NCBI RefSeq assembly: GCF_950295315.1
Contig: NC_080166.1
Location: forward strand, 96,291,141 to 96,355,140
Direction: 5' to 3'
Source: Erinaceus europaeus
Lineage: Eukaryota; Chordata; Mammalia; Eulipotyphla; Erinaceidae
Length of the DNA: 64,000 bases
Shown here: positions 53,878-64,000 of the stretch, piece after piece
How positions within the stretch are numbered: position 1 is the first letter of the stretch
Layout of the letters: each line of letters starts with the position of its first letter
Made by a program: the position numbers and the translations under genes
Notes under the pieces: generated by a model
Seen by the model: only the letters and a program-made list of their open reading frames with translations
What the model was told of the DNA's origin: nothing
The model's database searches: none

Positions 53878-53949
53878 TTGTTTCATATATAATGTCTACA
53901 TTAAAAATTATCAGGTCAGCGAGATAGTTCACTTGGATAGTGCACTGCT
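53878..53949 (+). repeat. Second copy of the 53.16-kb segment (flank plus SINE-F head)
   Basis: 'ttcatatataatgtctac', 'attaaaaattatcaggtcag' and 'cacttggatagtgcactgc' duplicate 53167-53240, including about 30 bp of non-SINE flank. Only the SINE-F head is present. Confidence 0.9.
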
Positions 53950-54530
53950 AGCCTTGAGTGTGATGAGAAGCGGAGGGTTGGGATGAAAAGATGATGGCAA
54001 GGAGGAGGAGGACGGAAAGCAGTAGCAGTAGAAGGAAGAGGAGATAGAGCAGGATGAGAGGGAAATCCGGCAAACGGTATCCCTTCCTTATAACTGTGCT
54101 CCCACGTACATGGCTTATTTCTCCATGTAATAATTTGGGATTTTTGTTACTTTGTTTTGCTATGGGGAGGGCTTCTAGTGAGGAAAATTTAGGTTCATTA
54201 TTGGAAATATGATGCACCCATCAAAAGCATAAAAGCATAATAAATATACTTTTTTCTGTCTGGAGATGTTGCAGAGGAGACAACTTAATTTAATGAGGTT
54301 ATTATTTTTTTTTTGAGTCCATATTATATATTCTGTGTAGGTAATGTGAAAGACACAATGAATAAGATGTAGTCTTTAGCTTCCAAATATTACAATACAG
54401 AATCGTCCCTGTCATAACATGGTATCTGTTCATCAACCCATGCATCAGAGAATGATTGCATATGGTGTAACATAGCATAAGAAAATAAACACATAGCCTG
54501 TATTTGAAACACATATTATGTACATTTAAG
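53950..54530. other. Unique sequence
   Basis: Nothing recognised; AGGAGGAGGAGG and AGTAGCAGTAG-type purine repeats at about 54000-54050. Confidence 0.5.
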
Positions 54531-54541
54531 GTGATATACAT

Positions 54542-54793
54542 ATTTTTTATTGTTTTATATTTATTTATTTTCCCTTTTGTTGCCCTTTTATTGTTGTTGT
54601 AGTTATTGATGTCATTGTTGTTAGATAGGACAGAGAGAAATGTAGAGAGGAAGGGAAGACAGAGACCTGCAGACCTGCTTTGAAGCAACTCTCCTGCAGG
54701 TGGGGAGCCTGGGGCTCGAACCGGGATCCTTACATTGGTCCTTGTGCTTTGCGCCACATTCGCTTAACCTGCTGCTCTACCGCCCGACTCCCA
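54542..54793 (-). repeat. SINE-A, full length
   Basis: 'tttattttcccttttgttgcc' to head 'gcttaacctgctgctctacc'. A perfect 11-bp TSD GTGATATACAT lies at 54531-54541 and 54794-54804. A short deletion removes the 'caccg' region. Confidence 0.96.
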
Positions 54794-54804
54794 GTGATAT
54801 ACAT

Positions 54805-55744
54805 GTTAGGTATGTATATTTAGGTATATATTAAAATTTCTGTATTTAAGTTCAGAAAGAAGAACAAGATGATGCCTGGTTTAACTGCCCCAAAGGGTAC
54901 TATTTTTATTTCCTTCATTAATCAGTCTGTCTATATTGAACAACAACAACAAAAAAATTCAAATATAATTGGACTTTGATTACTGAAAACAGAATTACTT
55001 TCTTTATAAGAGGAAAAATATAAGAGTTTTATTATATATAAAAGTATATATAATGGCTTCACTGGGTCATGAGATTATGAAACTATTTTTCTTATTCTTT
55101 TTCAATGTTCTCCAAAAGGTACACCTGAAAATATACTATTTATTATGATTGTGTGTGCATGTTATAAAGTAGTCAATTTCTCTCTAAAAATAAAATGACT
55201 TCTTAGTTATGCCACCTTTGATACAGAAATGTCACTTCTTGATCTCAGTGTGACCTTCCAGGTTTCCCTTCTTGTCACTCTATCGGATGAAAGGAAGAAA
55301 TAGTTGATTTTATATATTCCTTAAAAATCTTCAAAAATCAGGTGCTTCTGTGCATTCTTTCAATGCATCCATTCATAGGGTATGTACAAATTCTAAATTC
55401 CTACCAGACATACCCATAAAATAACAATAAAACAGACCAGCAGAACATTTAACTCTTGTTCTTTACATCTTAGGTTCAGTAGACAGTGTAGTCAATAGGA
55501 TGTTCAATAAGATTTCAAGAAGGCTGTCAAAGGATACAGAACTATTTACAGGAAAGAAAATATAAGCTTTCTTCAAAGTGGTCACATCAATAAAGGAGGA
55601 AAGTAGAGAGTGAAATGCAGCCCAAGGAGAATTTGCTAGTTGTAACTGAAAACCTAAACCAAAATGATCAATAAGCTAAGAAGAAGGTTTTTGACTTTGC
55701 CTCTTCACTCACCAAATAATTATATTATCTCTCTCCTTAGTGAT
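54805..55744. other. Unique AT-rich sequence
   Basis: No gene or repeat recognised. Confidence 0.5.
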
Positions 55745-55764
55745 TAAGAACATACTCTTTTTAA

Positions 55765-56021
55765 AAAAAATTTATTTATTCCCCATTGTTGTTTTATTAT
55801 TGTCGTTATTATTGTTTTTGTTATTGATGTCATTGTTATTGGACAAGACAGAGAGAAATGGAGAGAGGAGGGGAAGACAGAGAGGGGAGAGAAAGATAGA
55901 CACCACTTATGAAGCAACTCCCCTGCAGGTGGGGAGCTGGGGGCTCGAACCAGTATCCTTATAACTTTTCTTGTGCTTTGCGCCACCTGCGCTTAACCCA
56001 CTGTGCCACTGGCCAACTCCC
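55765..56021 (-). repeat. SINE-A with internal deletion
   Basis: 'tttattccccattgttgtttt' to head 'cgcttaacccactgtgccac'. The 'ctgcagacctgcttcacc' block is missing between 'atagacacc' and 'acttatgaagc'. Similar flanks near 55746-55764 and 56022-56040 (AAGAACATACTCTTTTTAA / AAGAATAATACTTTTTAA) are a decayed TSD. Confidence 0.94.
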
Positions 56022-56040
56022 AAGAATAATACTTTTTAAT

Positions 56041-56395
56041 GGAAATTGAAGCATCATTTGTAATGCATTATTCCTTGGTTCAACATGTTGGTTATGAATA
56101 TTTTATTTTAACTTATCTGTGTTTTAATTATACAAACACTAATCAGATATACATAAATGTATATATTTATGTAAGTTGAAATACTTCAAGTCAGTGGGCT
56201 CATGATTGCTCTTTCCTTTCACAACCTCCAAATGAAAATGGCTGTGGTTTATAAAACCAAAATCCAGAGAAAGGAGAATTGCTCCCAGCACCTTGAATAG
56301 ACTAGGCCAAACTGGGGTTCCCCCTTAGTTTTGGAAGTTTCTGATGAACCAGAAGATGATCATGTAATTAAAAGAGTCACTTGAATTTTTTTGTT
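56041..56395. other. Unique AT-rich sequence
   Basis: Nothing recognised. Confidence 0.5.
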
Positions 56396-56399
56396 GCAG

Positions 56400-56500
56400 T
56401 ACTTTTGGATATGGATTTCAGCTCCAGTTCTGTTACTTGATTCCTTCTTTGAGCTTCAGTTTATGTACAAATTGAAATCAGATAATTCTCACTCTAATTG
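56400..56500 (-). repeat. MIR fragment
   Basis: 'ggatttcagctccagttctg', 'ctttgagcttcagtttatg' and 'aaattgaaatcagataattc' follow the minus MIR order ('cccagctctgccacttac', 'ctctgagcctcagtttcctc', 'aaaatggggataat'). Confidence 0.75.
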
Positions 56501-56823
56501 CAAGGAATCAATTTGCCATTGTTTCTGAATGCTTAGAACACCACCACGGCACACAGCAAATTGGAAATAAGTGGTCATTTTATAGTTATTATTTTTAATA
56601 ACAGTCTACTCTTGGCTCAAATACTAAACACATGTAAAATGTTTCTTTGTGTAGCTTTTGGTGTTCAGGCCCAACACAATGTATTGTGGCCAAATGCACA
56701 TTTCCTCATTCAAATTAAAACTAAATGTGAAGTGAAGCAGCATAACGTGCTAATGGACACAGAGGAACTTTTGTCAATCCCAGCAGTACCAGCAGTACTA
56801 CAGATTCTATTATGTAAATACCA
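56501..56823. other. Unique sequence
   Basis: Nothing recognised. Confidence 0.5.
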
Positions 56824-56854
56824 CTCAACTGGGTATTACTATTATTTTTACAGT

Positions 56855-57066
56855 TAAAAATCTATTATATTTATTTTATTTATTGGATAGAGGAGGCCAT
56901 AAATCTAGAAGGAAGGGGGTGATAGAAAGGGAGAGATAGAGAGATACCTGCAGCACTGCTTCACCACTTGCAAAGCTTTCCCCCTGTAGGTGGAGACCAG
57001 GGGCTTGAACCCTAGTCCTTGCACATTGTAGCATGTGTACTCAACCAGGTGTGCCACCAACTGGCC
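56855..57066 (-). repeat. SINE-B, full length
   Basis: 'tttatttattggatagagg', 'cagcactgcttcaccacttgc' and head 'actcaaccaggtgtgccacc'. CTCAACTGGGTATTA (about 56824) and CTCAACTGGGTTTTA (about 57067) are a probable TSD, leaving about 17 bp of tail-side sequence between copy and element. Confidence 0.93.
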
Positions 57067-57779
57067 CCTCAACTGGGTTTTAGTCAAAGGTTTATAAGGC
57101 ATTCACTTTTGAGCTTCTCTTGTCTCCTCACCCATTTTAAGTGACACACTATAATTCAAAGAAAATTTGATGAAAGGCACAGAAATATATAAACCATAGT
57201 GAGACCATTTGAAACATTTCTGATGATGGTCTGATGTACCAACAATTAAATTTGTGTTTTATATATTCCAGGGGTTACAGAAAAGGTCAAATGAAAAATA
57301 AATATGACAGAGTGATCAGACATGAATGAGGAAACAGAAGGAAAAATGTGTATTTATTTTTTTAATAAAACTCAACTGAAGGCTGTTCTGTCAAAAGCAA
57401 TGACTATTTTATATACTGTTCTTTCTTCTACCTACACTACAATACAAAAAGAGTAGCCTAGCCAGTCAGCAGAGGCATTCATTTTTCTTCATAGCATCAT
57501 CAAGGCCTGAGAATCTCATCATTGAACCACATTCTCCAACCCCATAGAGCAGCAACAGAAAAAAGAGATTGAACAAAAGAAATCTCAGAGATGAGAGTCA
57601 AGGTTTAATTTTGATTATCTCAGCAACTGCAGAGAAGTTGCATACATTCCAGTGGCCATCAACCTTGATGGAATCCAATTTGGCCACCACAATAAAGGCA
57701 GGTCTGAGATAAGGATTTGTACTTGATCCATAATGTAAGAGGCAGATAATGGGAAATCAGGATGACAAAAGAAAACATA
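57067..57779. other. Unique sequence
   Basis: No gene recognised; a possible internal L1 region cannot be excluded at about 57540-57780. Confidence 0.4.
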
Positions 57780-58145
57780 GATCTCAGAATACCAGAAACC
57801 GGCCTACCCTATGACCCAGCAATTTCTCTCCTAGGGGTTTTCCCAAAGGAAACAAAAACACTTATTATTAGAAAAAAAAATTTGTATATACCTATGTTCA
57901 TAGTAGCATAGTAAGTAATAGTCACACTTGGAAGCAATCCAGATGTCCTAGGACAGAATGGCTAAGGAAGGGGAGGGAAAGCTTTAGGATCCTGGTCCTT
58001 GATGATGTAAAAGAGCCTAGGTTGTGGGTGATGGTGTGCTACAAAGAAATTTCACAGGGAAATGAGAAATTGTACCCATGTGTGAATGACTGCACTGTAA
58101 ACCATTAGCCTCCCCCCACTCCCAATAAAAGTGGTTAAAAAAAAA
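57780..58145 (+). mobile_element. L1 3' fragment with internal deletion
   Basis: 'cggcctaccctatgacccagc', 'ctaggggttttcccaaagg', 'gttcatagtagcatagtaag' and 'ggaagcaatccagatgtcc' are L1 ORF2 C-terminal coding sequence. After about 57975 it jumps to 3' UTR ('gtaaaccattagcctcccc') and an A-run near 58137. The frame is broken and the last ORF2 part is deleted. Confidence 0.85.
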
Positions 58146-58147
58146 GA

Positions 58148-58572
58148 AGAGATCCTAGTCAACAATTTGTTCTGCTTTATATCTTAACTCTTTTTCAACT
58201 ACCAGGTTCCAGATGCTACCATGATGCCAGCCTGACTTCCCTGGGCAGACAACCCCACCAATATGTCCTGGAACCCTGCCTCCACAGACCCCTGCCCTAG
58301 TAGGGAAAAAGAGAGACAGACTGGGGGTATGGATCAACCTGAGAATGCCCATGTTCAGTGGGGAAGCAATTACAGAAGCCAGACCTTCCACCTTTTGCAC
58401 CCATATGATTCGGGGTCCATATTCCCAGAGGGATAAAGAATAGGAAAGCTTTCATCAAGGAAGGGGAGGGGATCTGGAGTTGTGGTGATGGGAATTGTGT
58501 GGAATTGTATGCCTCTTATCCTATGGTCTTATCAATATTTCCATTTCATACATGAAAATAATAATAAAAAAA
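58148..58572 (+). mobile_element. 3'-E element
   Basis: 'ctagtcaacaatttgttctgc', 'caggttccagatgctaccatg', 'gatcaacctgagaatgccc', 'attcccagagggataaagaat' and an A-rich end at 58558-58572. It starts right after the L1 A-run, so it may be a separate insertion or part of one composite. Confidence 0.85.
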
Positions 58573-58769
58573 GAGATCCAAGGGACCTTTGTATGGATAG
58601 GACCTGGTTGACAAGTCCCCAAATCCTAGGGAGAAAGAACTAGATTTCAGTACAGGAGAAATACTATGATGAAACATGTACATTGTTTGTAGTTCATTTC
58701 TAAACTGTCTTGTAGCCTTCATATGTTTAGACTCATGATGTGTACTCAGCCTTTCACTGATATTTCTTT

Positions 58770-59007
58770 TCAAAATATCTTTATTTTTATTATTGTATAG
58801 AGACAGAGAGGATACTGGATAGACTGAGACGGGAGGGGGACATAGAGTGAGGGAGAGAGACTAAGAGACACCAGGAGCCCTGCTTCACCACTCGTGAAGC
58901 TTCCCCTGCACCTCCCTCACCCCAAGCAGGTGAGGACCAGAGGCTTGAATGCCAGTGCTTGTGCAGTGTAATGTGTGAGCTTAACTAGGTGCACCACCAC
59001 CTGGCCC
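58770..59007 (-). repeat. SINE-B, full length
   Basis: 'tatctttatttttattattg', 'gagccctgcttcaccactcgtg', a small 'cccctgcacctccctcacc' local variant and head 'ttaactaggtgcaccaccacc'. TCACTGAT (58755 area) and TCATTGAT (59009 area) suggest a TSD. Confidence 0.93.
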
Positions 59008-59019
59008 CTCATTGATCTT

Positions 59020-59450
59020 TCATAATCTGATTCGCCTACTTCTCTAGGCACTTTTAATCATTTTTTTCTATTCTCCTGAATTCCATATAGTTCCCCAAAT
59101 GATCATGCTTTCTAACTTTTGCTGCCCCAGCTTTTTGTTGTTGTCCAGCTAATTTATATCATAACTTCAAAAGTCAACTCAAAGTCTTCTTCTGTGAAGC
59201 ATCTGCCTATCTTGATCCTTTGTCCATATTGATGAAGCTCCCCGCTTGCCTATTTTCTTATGCTACTCATCTTCCTTATCACAGTATATATAATACACAG
59301 TTCTCTTGTTGCCCTAAATAGGCTGAGAGCTGTTTAAGAGCAAGGTGTGTATTTTTCAGGTTGTGGCTTTTGTCACACATAGGGAAGCACTAGCATGTGC
59401 TCAGCACACAAAAGACACTCCTCTTCTTGCTGCTATTGTTACTGTGGTTA
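59020..59450 (+). repeat. L2 LINE 3' region
   Basis: In order: 'caaaagtcaactcaaagtc', 'cttctgtgaagcatctgcc', 'ggctgagagctgtttaagag', 'caaggtgtgtatttttcagg' and 'agcactagcatgtgctcag'. This tracks the L2 3' consensus over more than 300 bp, a long fragment for this window. Confidence 0.8.
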
Positions 59451-59797
59451 ACAGGCTGGCGTCTGCATGTTCATTCACCTTTAAACCCTCAAACCCCACT
59501 CTGCTTCCAGCACAAGCTCTCTGATCTTCTAGAAAATGAAGCAGCAACTTGAGTAAGTTTAAGCTTACAGGAACAACTCAGAGGATGAAAACAATGGGTT
59601 GGATGTGTTCTATTACTGCATAAGGACTATTATTTATAATTGGTCCTGTATAAACCTCATGGTAAGCTGTTATGGCAAAACAAAAATTATTTTTTTTAAT
59701 TAAAAAGTACTAGAAAGTCATCTAATTCAGGTAAAAAGTCATGCCTTTCTCAAAGGATGGTAAGAAATGGCACTGTTAGTCCACAGCTGTAGGACTA
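59451..59797. other. Unique sequence
   Basis: Nothing recognised. Confidence 0.5.
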
Positions 59798-60488
59798 TGT
59801 GAAAGCTTGGTAGAGCTTAAGGGAGCTCTCCCATCCTTGGATGGAGGTCTGGAAAGACACCCCACTTGTTAGCCTCTCTCCTTATAGAGATGAGCCAAGA
59901 GGAAAAGGCTCCCAGACTCAGTTTCCCCTTGTTAGTCTCTTAAGCCCACAGAAAGCCTACAAGCCTCTCACACTTAGTTCCCCCTGCTAGCAGGCCAAAT
60001 GGCTGCCTGCTTGAGGGTTCACTCAAAGTTCACTATAGTCATTCAAAGTTCACACATTCACTATAACTTCACCTTTTGATCATATAGGAGAACTAACTCT
60101 ATCATACACCCCTGCCAGTACCCAGCAGTGAGACCTCATCTTCTATTTCTTTGTGTCCTTTGATATCTGTGATTTACATCACATTTTTTTCTTCTTCTTC
60201 TTCTCTACCTCACCTTACTGGTTTAACCCCTATGCTTCTCTCAAATACCTTTGGATAATTAACTTGCCTGCATCATGGAAACTAATTGTCTTGACCTTTA
60301 TGTATCTCATCAGTTCTTGTCATACCAACCCCCTACCATGGGGGCAAGCTGACCTTTAAGAAACCTGTAATTTCTGACATATGTGAAAAATGTTCTTTGT
60401 TTAACTCAGTATAAAAGCCTGTACCCATCTCCAAATAAACGGATGTTCATACCAGAATATTTCCCAATGTCTCTTTCTATATCACACA
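59798..60488 (+). mobile_element. LTR-like segment (solo LTR candidate)
   Basis: TGTGAAAGCTTGG at the left and ...TATATCACACA at the right give TGTGA/TCACA-type ends. 'cagtataaaagcctgtaccc' (TATA box) lies 20 bp before AATAAAC at 60435, and a short U5-like tail follows. Length (about 690 bp) and layout suit a gammaretrovirus-like LTR. A TSD was not resolved, so the boundaries are approximate. Confidence 0.55.
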
Positions 60489-61751
60489 GTCACTAGAACT
60501 GGTGAGGGAGGGTTGGAGGCTAACCCCCACCCCAGGTTGGAGCCACCTCACGGGAGTGCCAGCACAAAGCTAACTGAATGATCATGGTACTGGAGGCCTT
60601 TTGAGATATGAATACAAACAAGATTACTTTGGACTACCCATCTGGAAAAATTAAGAATATGAGATGGGTATTATAATCTACATCCATTGGGAAATATGTA
60701 AATTAGCAAACATTGCAGTTGGTCTAGAAAACATCTCTAACATATAAAAAGGCGGGTTTTATTTTTAAGTAGGGATTGATTTTCAAGACCTGAACAAGGG
60801 ACCAACAGCATAGTCATCACCAGACATCTTTCTAGGAAGGAAACTTCCAGGCATCTATGTAGATGTCCTAAATATTTTCTTAAAAAAGTATTGTGGTGTC
60901 TCCAGTTCTACTGTTTGGGGTTAAAAGAAAGTCAATTTTCTTCTCCTTGTCTCTATAGTAAAAATATAAAAACTCTATGGAGCTTTGCTGTGAGGTTTAA
61001 GAAACATAGATTTACATATGTATATAAAAACAAGACATGACAATTAGTTAGGAGAAAAAACTAGTTAGACATATGGCTGGGAGCCATGAATCCTTAAACT
61101 TAGTTCACCAGCTTTCAGCTTCAACACATGCAAGTCCCAGGGGAAATGGGACCACTGGGTCTGGGGAGAGGAGATGACCAAGAGAAGGCAAGCTGAAAGG
61201 ATTGAACTGTCATCAGACACTTGTGTAAGTAAATTCCCATATCCACAACCTTTTGTGAGTTTACATACATCTTTCTGTTGTATTCTCTTGATGTCAGGTT
61301 GACATCAGCCACATACTAATTACATTCATGTCCCATAATCCATTTTAATCATCATCAGTAAATTAGCGTTCCAACACTGTCTGTCTGCAAAGTGTTTGTT
61401 CCTTTCAAAAGGTCACTGTATAACTCACAAAGCTCACTTAGCTCATCAAGCTCAGCTCGTGCTTCCTCTCCTTGGACGTCCCTCATCTCTGCATTCCTGC
61501 TGCACTCTGTTTGCATTGCAGTAACTGTCAGAATTGTCACATATCTATTGACATTCCCTAAGTGTCCCTGCTTCATAGAATTCCACTCTGAGCTCCGTTC
61601 TCATCAGCCATGAACCTTCTTCATACTCACTTCTTTGCCTTCAGGGAGAACTTCCCTGCTGACTTCTCAATTCATATCTCAACCCCCAGAATCATGTCTT
61701 CAGTTGCCTGATATCAACTCAATAGCCAACAGATGTTTCAGGTTAACATTT
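60489..61751. other. Unique sequence
   Basis: No gene or repeat recognised. Confidence 0.5.
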
Positions 61752-62033
61752 CTTTTTTTAAATTTTATTATATTTTAAAACTATTTATTGGATAGAGACA
61801 GCCAGAAATTGGGATGGTAGAGGGAGGGAGGGAGGGAGAGAAAGAGAGAGAGAGAGAAAGAGAGAGAGAAAAAGAGAGAGAGAGAGATTAAGAGAGAGAA
61901 AGAGAGAGACAGAACTGCCTCACTGTTTTACCACTTGTTAAACGTTCCCCCACAGGTAGGGACAGGGGGCTTGAACCCAGGTCCTTGCACATTTTAACAT
62001 GTATGTTTAACCAGGTGTGCCACCACTAGCATC
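61752..62033 (-). repeat. SINE-B with (AG)n expansion
   Basis: 'actatttattggatagagac', GGGA and (GA)n at 61822-61908, 'gtttaccacttgttaaacg'-like body and head 'taaccaggtgtgccaccac'. Confidence 0.92.
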
Positions 62034-62069
62034 CCTTTTATAAAAGCAACTTTTAACAGATGTGTTACA

Positions 62070-62216
62070 TGTGAGGTAGTCTCACATGAGTCAGAGGGAA
62101 AAGAGAAAATCCAGAGCATCACTCCAGTATATATAACACCTGGGGAATGTGAAACTGGAAACATCTGGTTTGCAAATCTGATGCTCTACCAGTTGAGCTA
62201 ACCCCCTCCCTCACTG
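62070..62216 (-). repeat. tRNA-derived SINE, well-kept A box
   Basis: On minus: GGGGGTTAGCTCAACTGGTA, GAGCATCAGATTTGCAAACC, then degraded T-arm (CCAGTTTCACATTCC) and 'gagtgatgctctgg' SINE body. The D-arm and A box look like a tRNA, but the anticodon stem does not pair properly and the B box is broken. I call this an old SINE rather than a tRNA gene. Confidence 0.7.
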
Positions 62217-63011
62217 AGTTTGTAAGTTCAACATCTCTAAAAGCAAATTCCTCTAATTGCCTTTGCCTCTCCAACTGCTCTTCTTTATTTCTGATTGCAA
62301 GAGACATCATTTATCAGTTGCTACAGCCAGAAATTTCTTATGTCTGCTATGATCTCTTCTCTCTCTATCCCACTTGGTATTCACCACCTTGTGTTGGAAA
62401 TCAGCTGCTAGTCTGGCTTCCTGCTTTTCTGCAAACAATGACCGCTTTTTTTTTTTTCCAGACTATTCTCTCTAAATCAACACTCACCTTGATAAATGTC
62501 TAATATAACAGAAAACAAATGATGTGTTTAGACTGTAGTTCTTGGTATACTGACTGATGCTTTAGCCACAAAAGTCTATATACTACGTTAGAGATACCAT
62601 CTCTAAAGGGTGGCTGGGCCACATTGTGTCACCTTTCCAGTGCTTGGCAAACTCTAGCACTATTCTCTGCACATTTCATTCTCTGACAATGGTCACTAAT
62701 TTAAGTGAAGGAACTCATGAAGAATTAGCACAGAATTAAGACACTGGCAAATTAAGATAACAAAAGTAAGTTACATGGGGGAAAGTCACTTTAGCCAAAG
62801 GCCCTGGAAGATTACTTAAAGTAACTCCTACCTTTAGGGACTCTTTCAAATGCACACATTTAATCATCTGATGTGTAAGTCAAATCTCAAATATAATTAA
62901 TTCAATGTGCGTTGCCTCTCTTTTTTTTTTTTTTTTTCCCACGTTAGCTTTCATAAGATGAAGCAGGTCTGAAATACAGCTCCTGGTAGTCCTGTATAAA
63001 AATGTCTCATG
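62217..63011. other. Unique sequence
   Basis: No gene recognised; T runs at 62448-62457 and 62920-62938. Confidence 0.5.
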
Positions 63012-63163
63012 GGGGTAAGGAAGTAGCATAATGGCTATGTAAAAAAGATTCTCAGGCCTAAGGCACCAAAGGTCCCAGGTTAAATCCACAGCACACATAA
63101 GCCAAAACTCATCAGTAATTTGGTAAAAAACAAAAACAAACAAACAACAACAACAACAAAAAC
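63012..63163 (+). repeat. SINE-C
   Basis: 'gaagtagcataatggctatg', 'ggtcccaggttaaatccac', 'cataagccaaaactcatcag' and an AAAC/AAC-rich tail. Confidence 0.87.
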
Positions 63164-64000
63164 CTAGACAATTTCCCATAGCTATGAATGCTAAGAAGAA
63201 ACAAAAGAAATTTGGGGGGGTGTCCCATGGTTTTGGCTCCAATTAGGTGTGTTCTTTTTAATGACACTTCACAGACATATGGGCGTTAGTCTTTGGCTGT
63301 CCTAGTTCTTCCTTCTGAGGAAAATATGATTGGATCTTATGAGAGGCAGCTACTATTTTAAAAATCATAAGCATCAGTGCCAACATTTCTATTAGAAATA
63401 GGTGGCAAGGGAAAGTGGTGACTTCAGTGTTTTGATGATGAGCCTTAACTCCTAACTTAAAGAGAAAATTAAATAGATCTTAGATGATTTGGAACAGGCA
63501 CAACTTTTTTCTTTAGGCTGGGATCCCTAGCACTATAAGTAAGTGGCTTAGACTTTCATACACAATCTAGTGAAGAGGAAAGATGGGAAGAAATAGCCTT
63601 CAAAGGACACTCTGGAGTCCTTTTAGAGAAACAGAATACTTTTCTGAATATAAACTCCCAGCTAGTACCTTAGAAGAAAGTGAAACCCTTGCGCCTTGGC
63701 TAAGATGATGAATAAGTTTTTCCTCTAAGGGTTATTTAACACTTTCCATAATTTCATTATAAATGGGCCAATAAAACGCAACAATAAGTTATGTGCTATA
63801 TTAGGAGGACAACTCATTTATGAGTAATGTGGTGATTTGTAAAACTAATGGGCATGTTTATGAGCATAAAGGCTTCTAAAGAATAAATAAAGGACTGCAC
63901 CGGGCAAAATTGAGGCACTTAGCGCAAAGAGGACACATTCTGCCAGGAGATCTAAATTTTAAGACAGTTGTCAAACTATGGAAACGGGGCCTTCTGAGGC
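63164..64000. other. Unique sequence with possible conserved block near the right edge
   Basis: No coding exon recognised. 63740-63990 is non-repetitive, keeps isolated CpGs (AAAACGCAAC, CACCGGGC, TTAGCGCAAAG) and contains homeodomain-like cores (CCAATAAAA, TTTATGAG). Conserved enhancer is possible but unproven. Confidence 0.4.

Noticed and set aside
62145..62216. Intact tRNA gene on the minus strand
   Set aside because: D-arm and A box look good, but the anticodon stem mispairs, the T-arm/B box is degraded, and a SINE body follows.

Overview
The window looks like ordinary intergenic or intronic DNA from a placental mammal, most likely a hedgehog (Erinaceus type). It is AT-rich and contains no convincing protein-coding exon, rRNA gene or intact tRNA gene. 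Its main content is several families of tRNA-derived SINEs with heads such as GGCGGTAGCGCAGNGGGTTAAGCGCA and long CT-rich bodies, which I recognise from hedgehog. The open reading frames in the sequence are short, and the longer ones lie mostly in repeats (GAAA or CT runs, SINE bodies). The one frame with clear homology is a fragment of L1 ORF2.

Repeat names used below are my own labels. SINE-A: long tRNA-derived element with a CAA/TAA-rich 3' end. SINE-A': the same with an extra 3' block ending 'aaccctggaggca'. SINE-B: head 'gcacctggttgagtgcaca', 3' end 'ctatccaataaata'. SINE-C: short, head 'gatagcataatggttatgc'. SINE-D: head 'ggataaagcattggact', body 'agagtgatgtctggttc'. SINE-F: head 'cacttggatagtgcactgc'. 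3'-E: a repeated poly(A)-ended 3' segment, probably the 3' end of an L1-like LINE. Many copies have clear target-site duplications (TSDs) of 11-18 bp, as expected for L1-driven retroposition. Older MIR and L2 fragments common to placental mammals form a background layer.

Layout. 0-13 kb: unique sequence, dispersed SINEs and three 3'-E copies. 12.7-14.2 kb: an old plus-strand L1 interrupted by a SINE, a minus-strand L1 with ORF2 C-terminal coding remains, and a CA repeat. 16-25 kb: dense SINEs, a solo LTR at 18.8-19.25 kb and large CT/TTTC tracts. 25-29 kb: almost SINE-free AT-rich sequence. 31.4-34.1 kb: the most distinctive object, a complete class II endogenous-retrovirus-type element with paired 444-bp LTRs, a perfect 6-bp TSD, a tRNA-Lys-like primer site, a polypurine tract and a 1.77-kb interior with no recognisable gag, pol or env. 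35-48 kb: nested SINEs, MIRs and L1 ends. 48.6-50.8 kb: unique sequence. 52.1-53.0 kb: a solo LTR nested in a SINE that also carries a 66-bp L1 scrap. 57.8-60.5 kb: L1, 3'-E, L2 and an LTR-like segment. 60.5-64 kb: mostly unique.

There is no operon or pathway to reconstruct. The biology visible is retroposition, nesting and decay. I did not find an undescribed functional system. The best candidate for novelty is the gene-less but structurally complete LTR element and its LTR relatives in this window.
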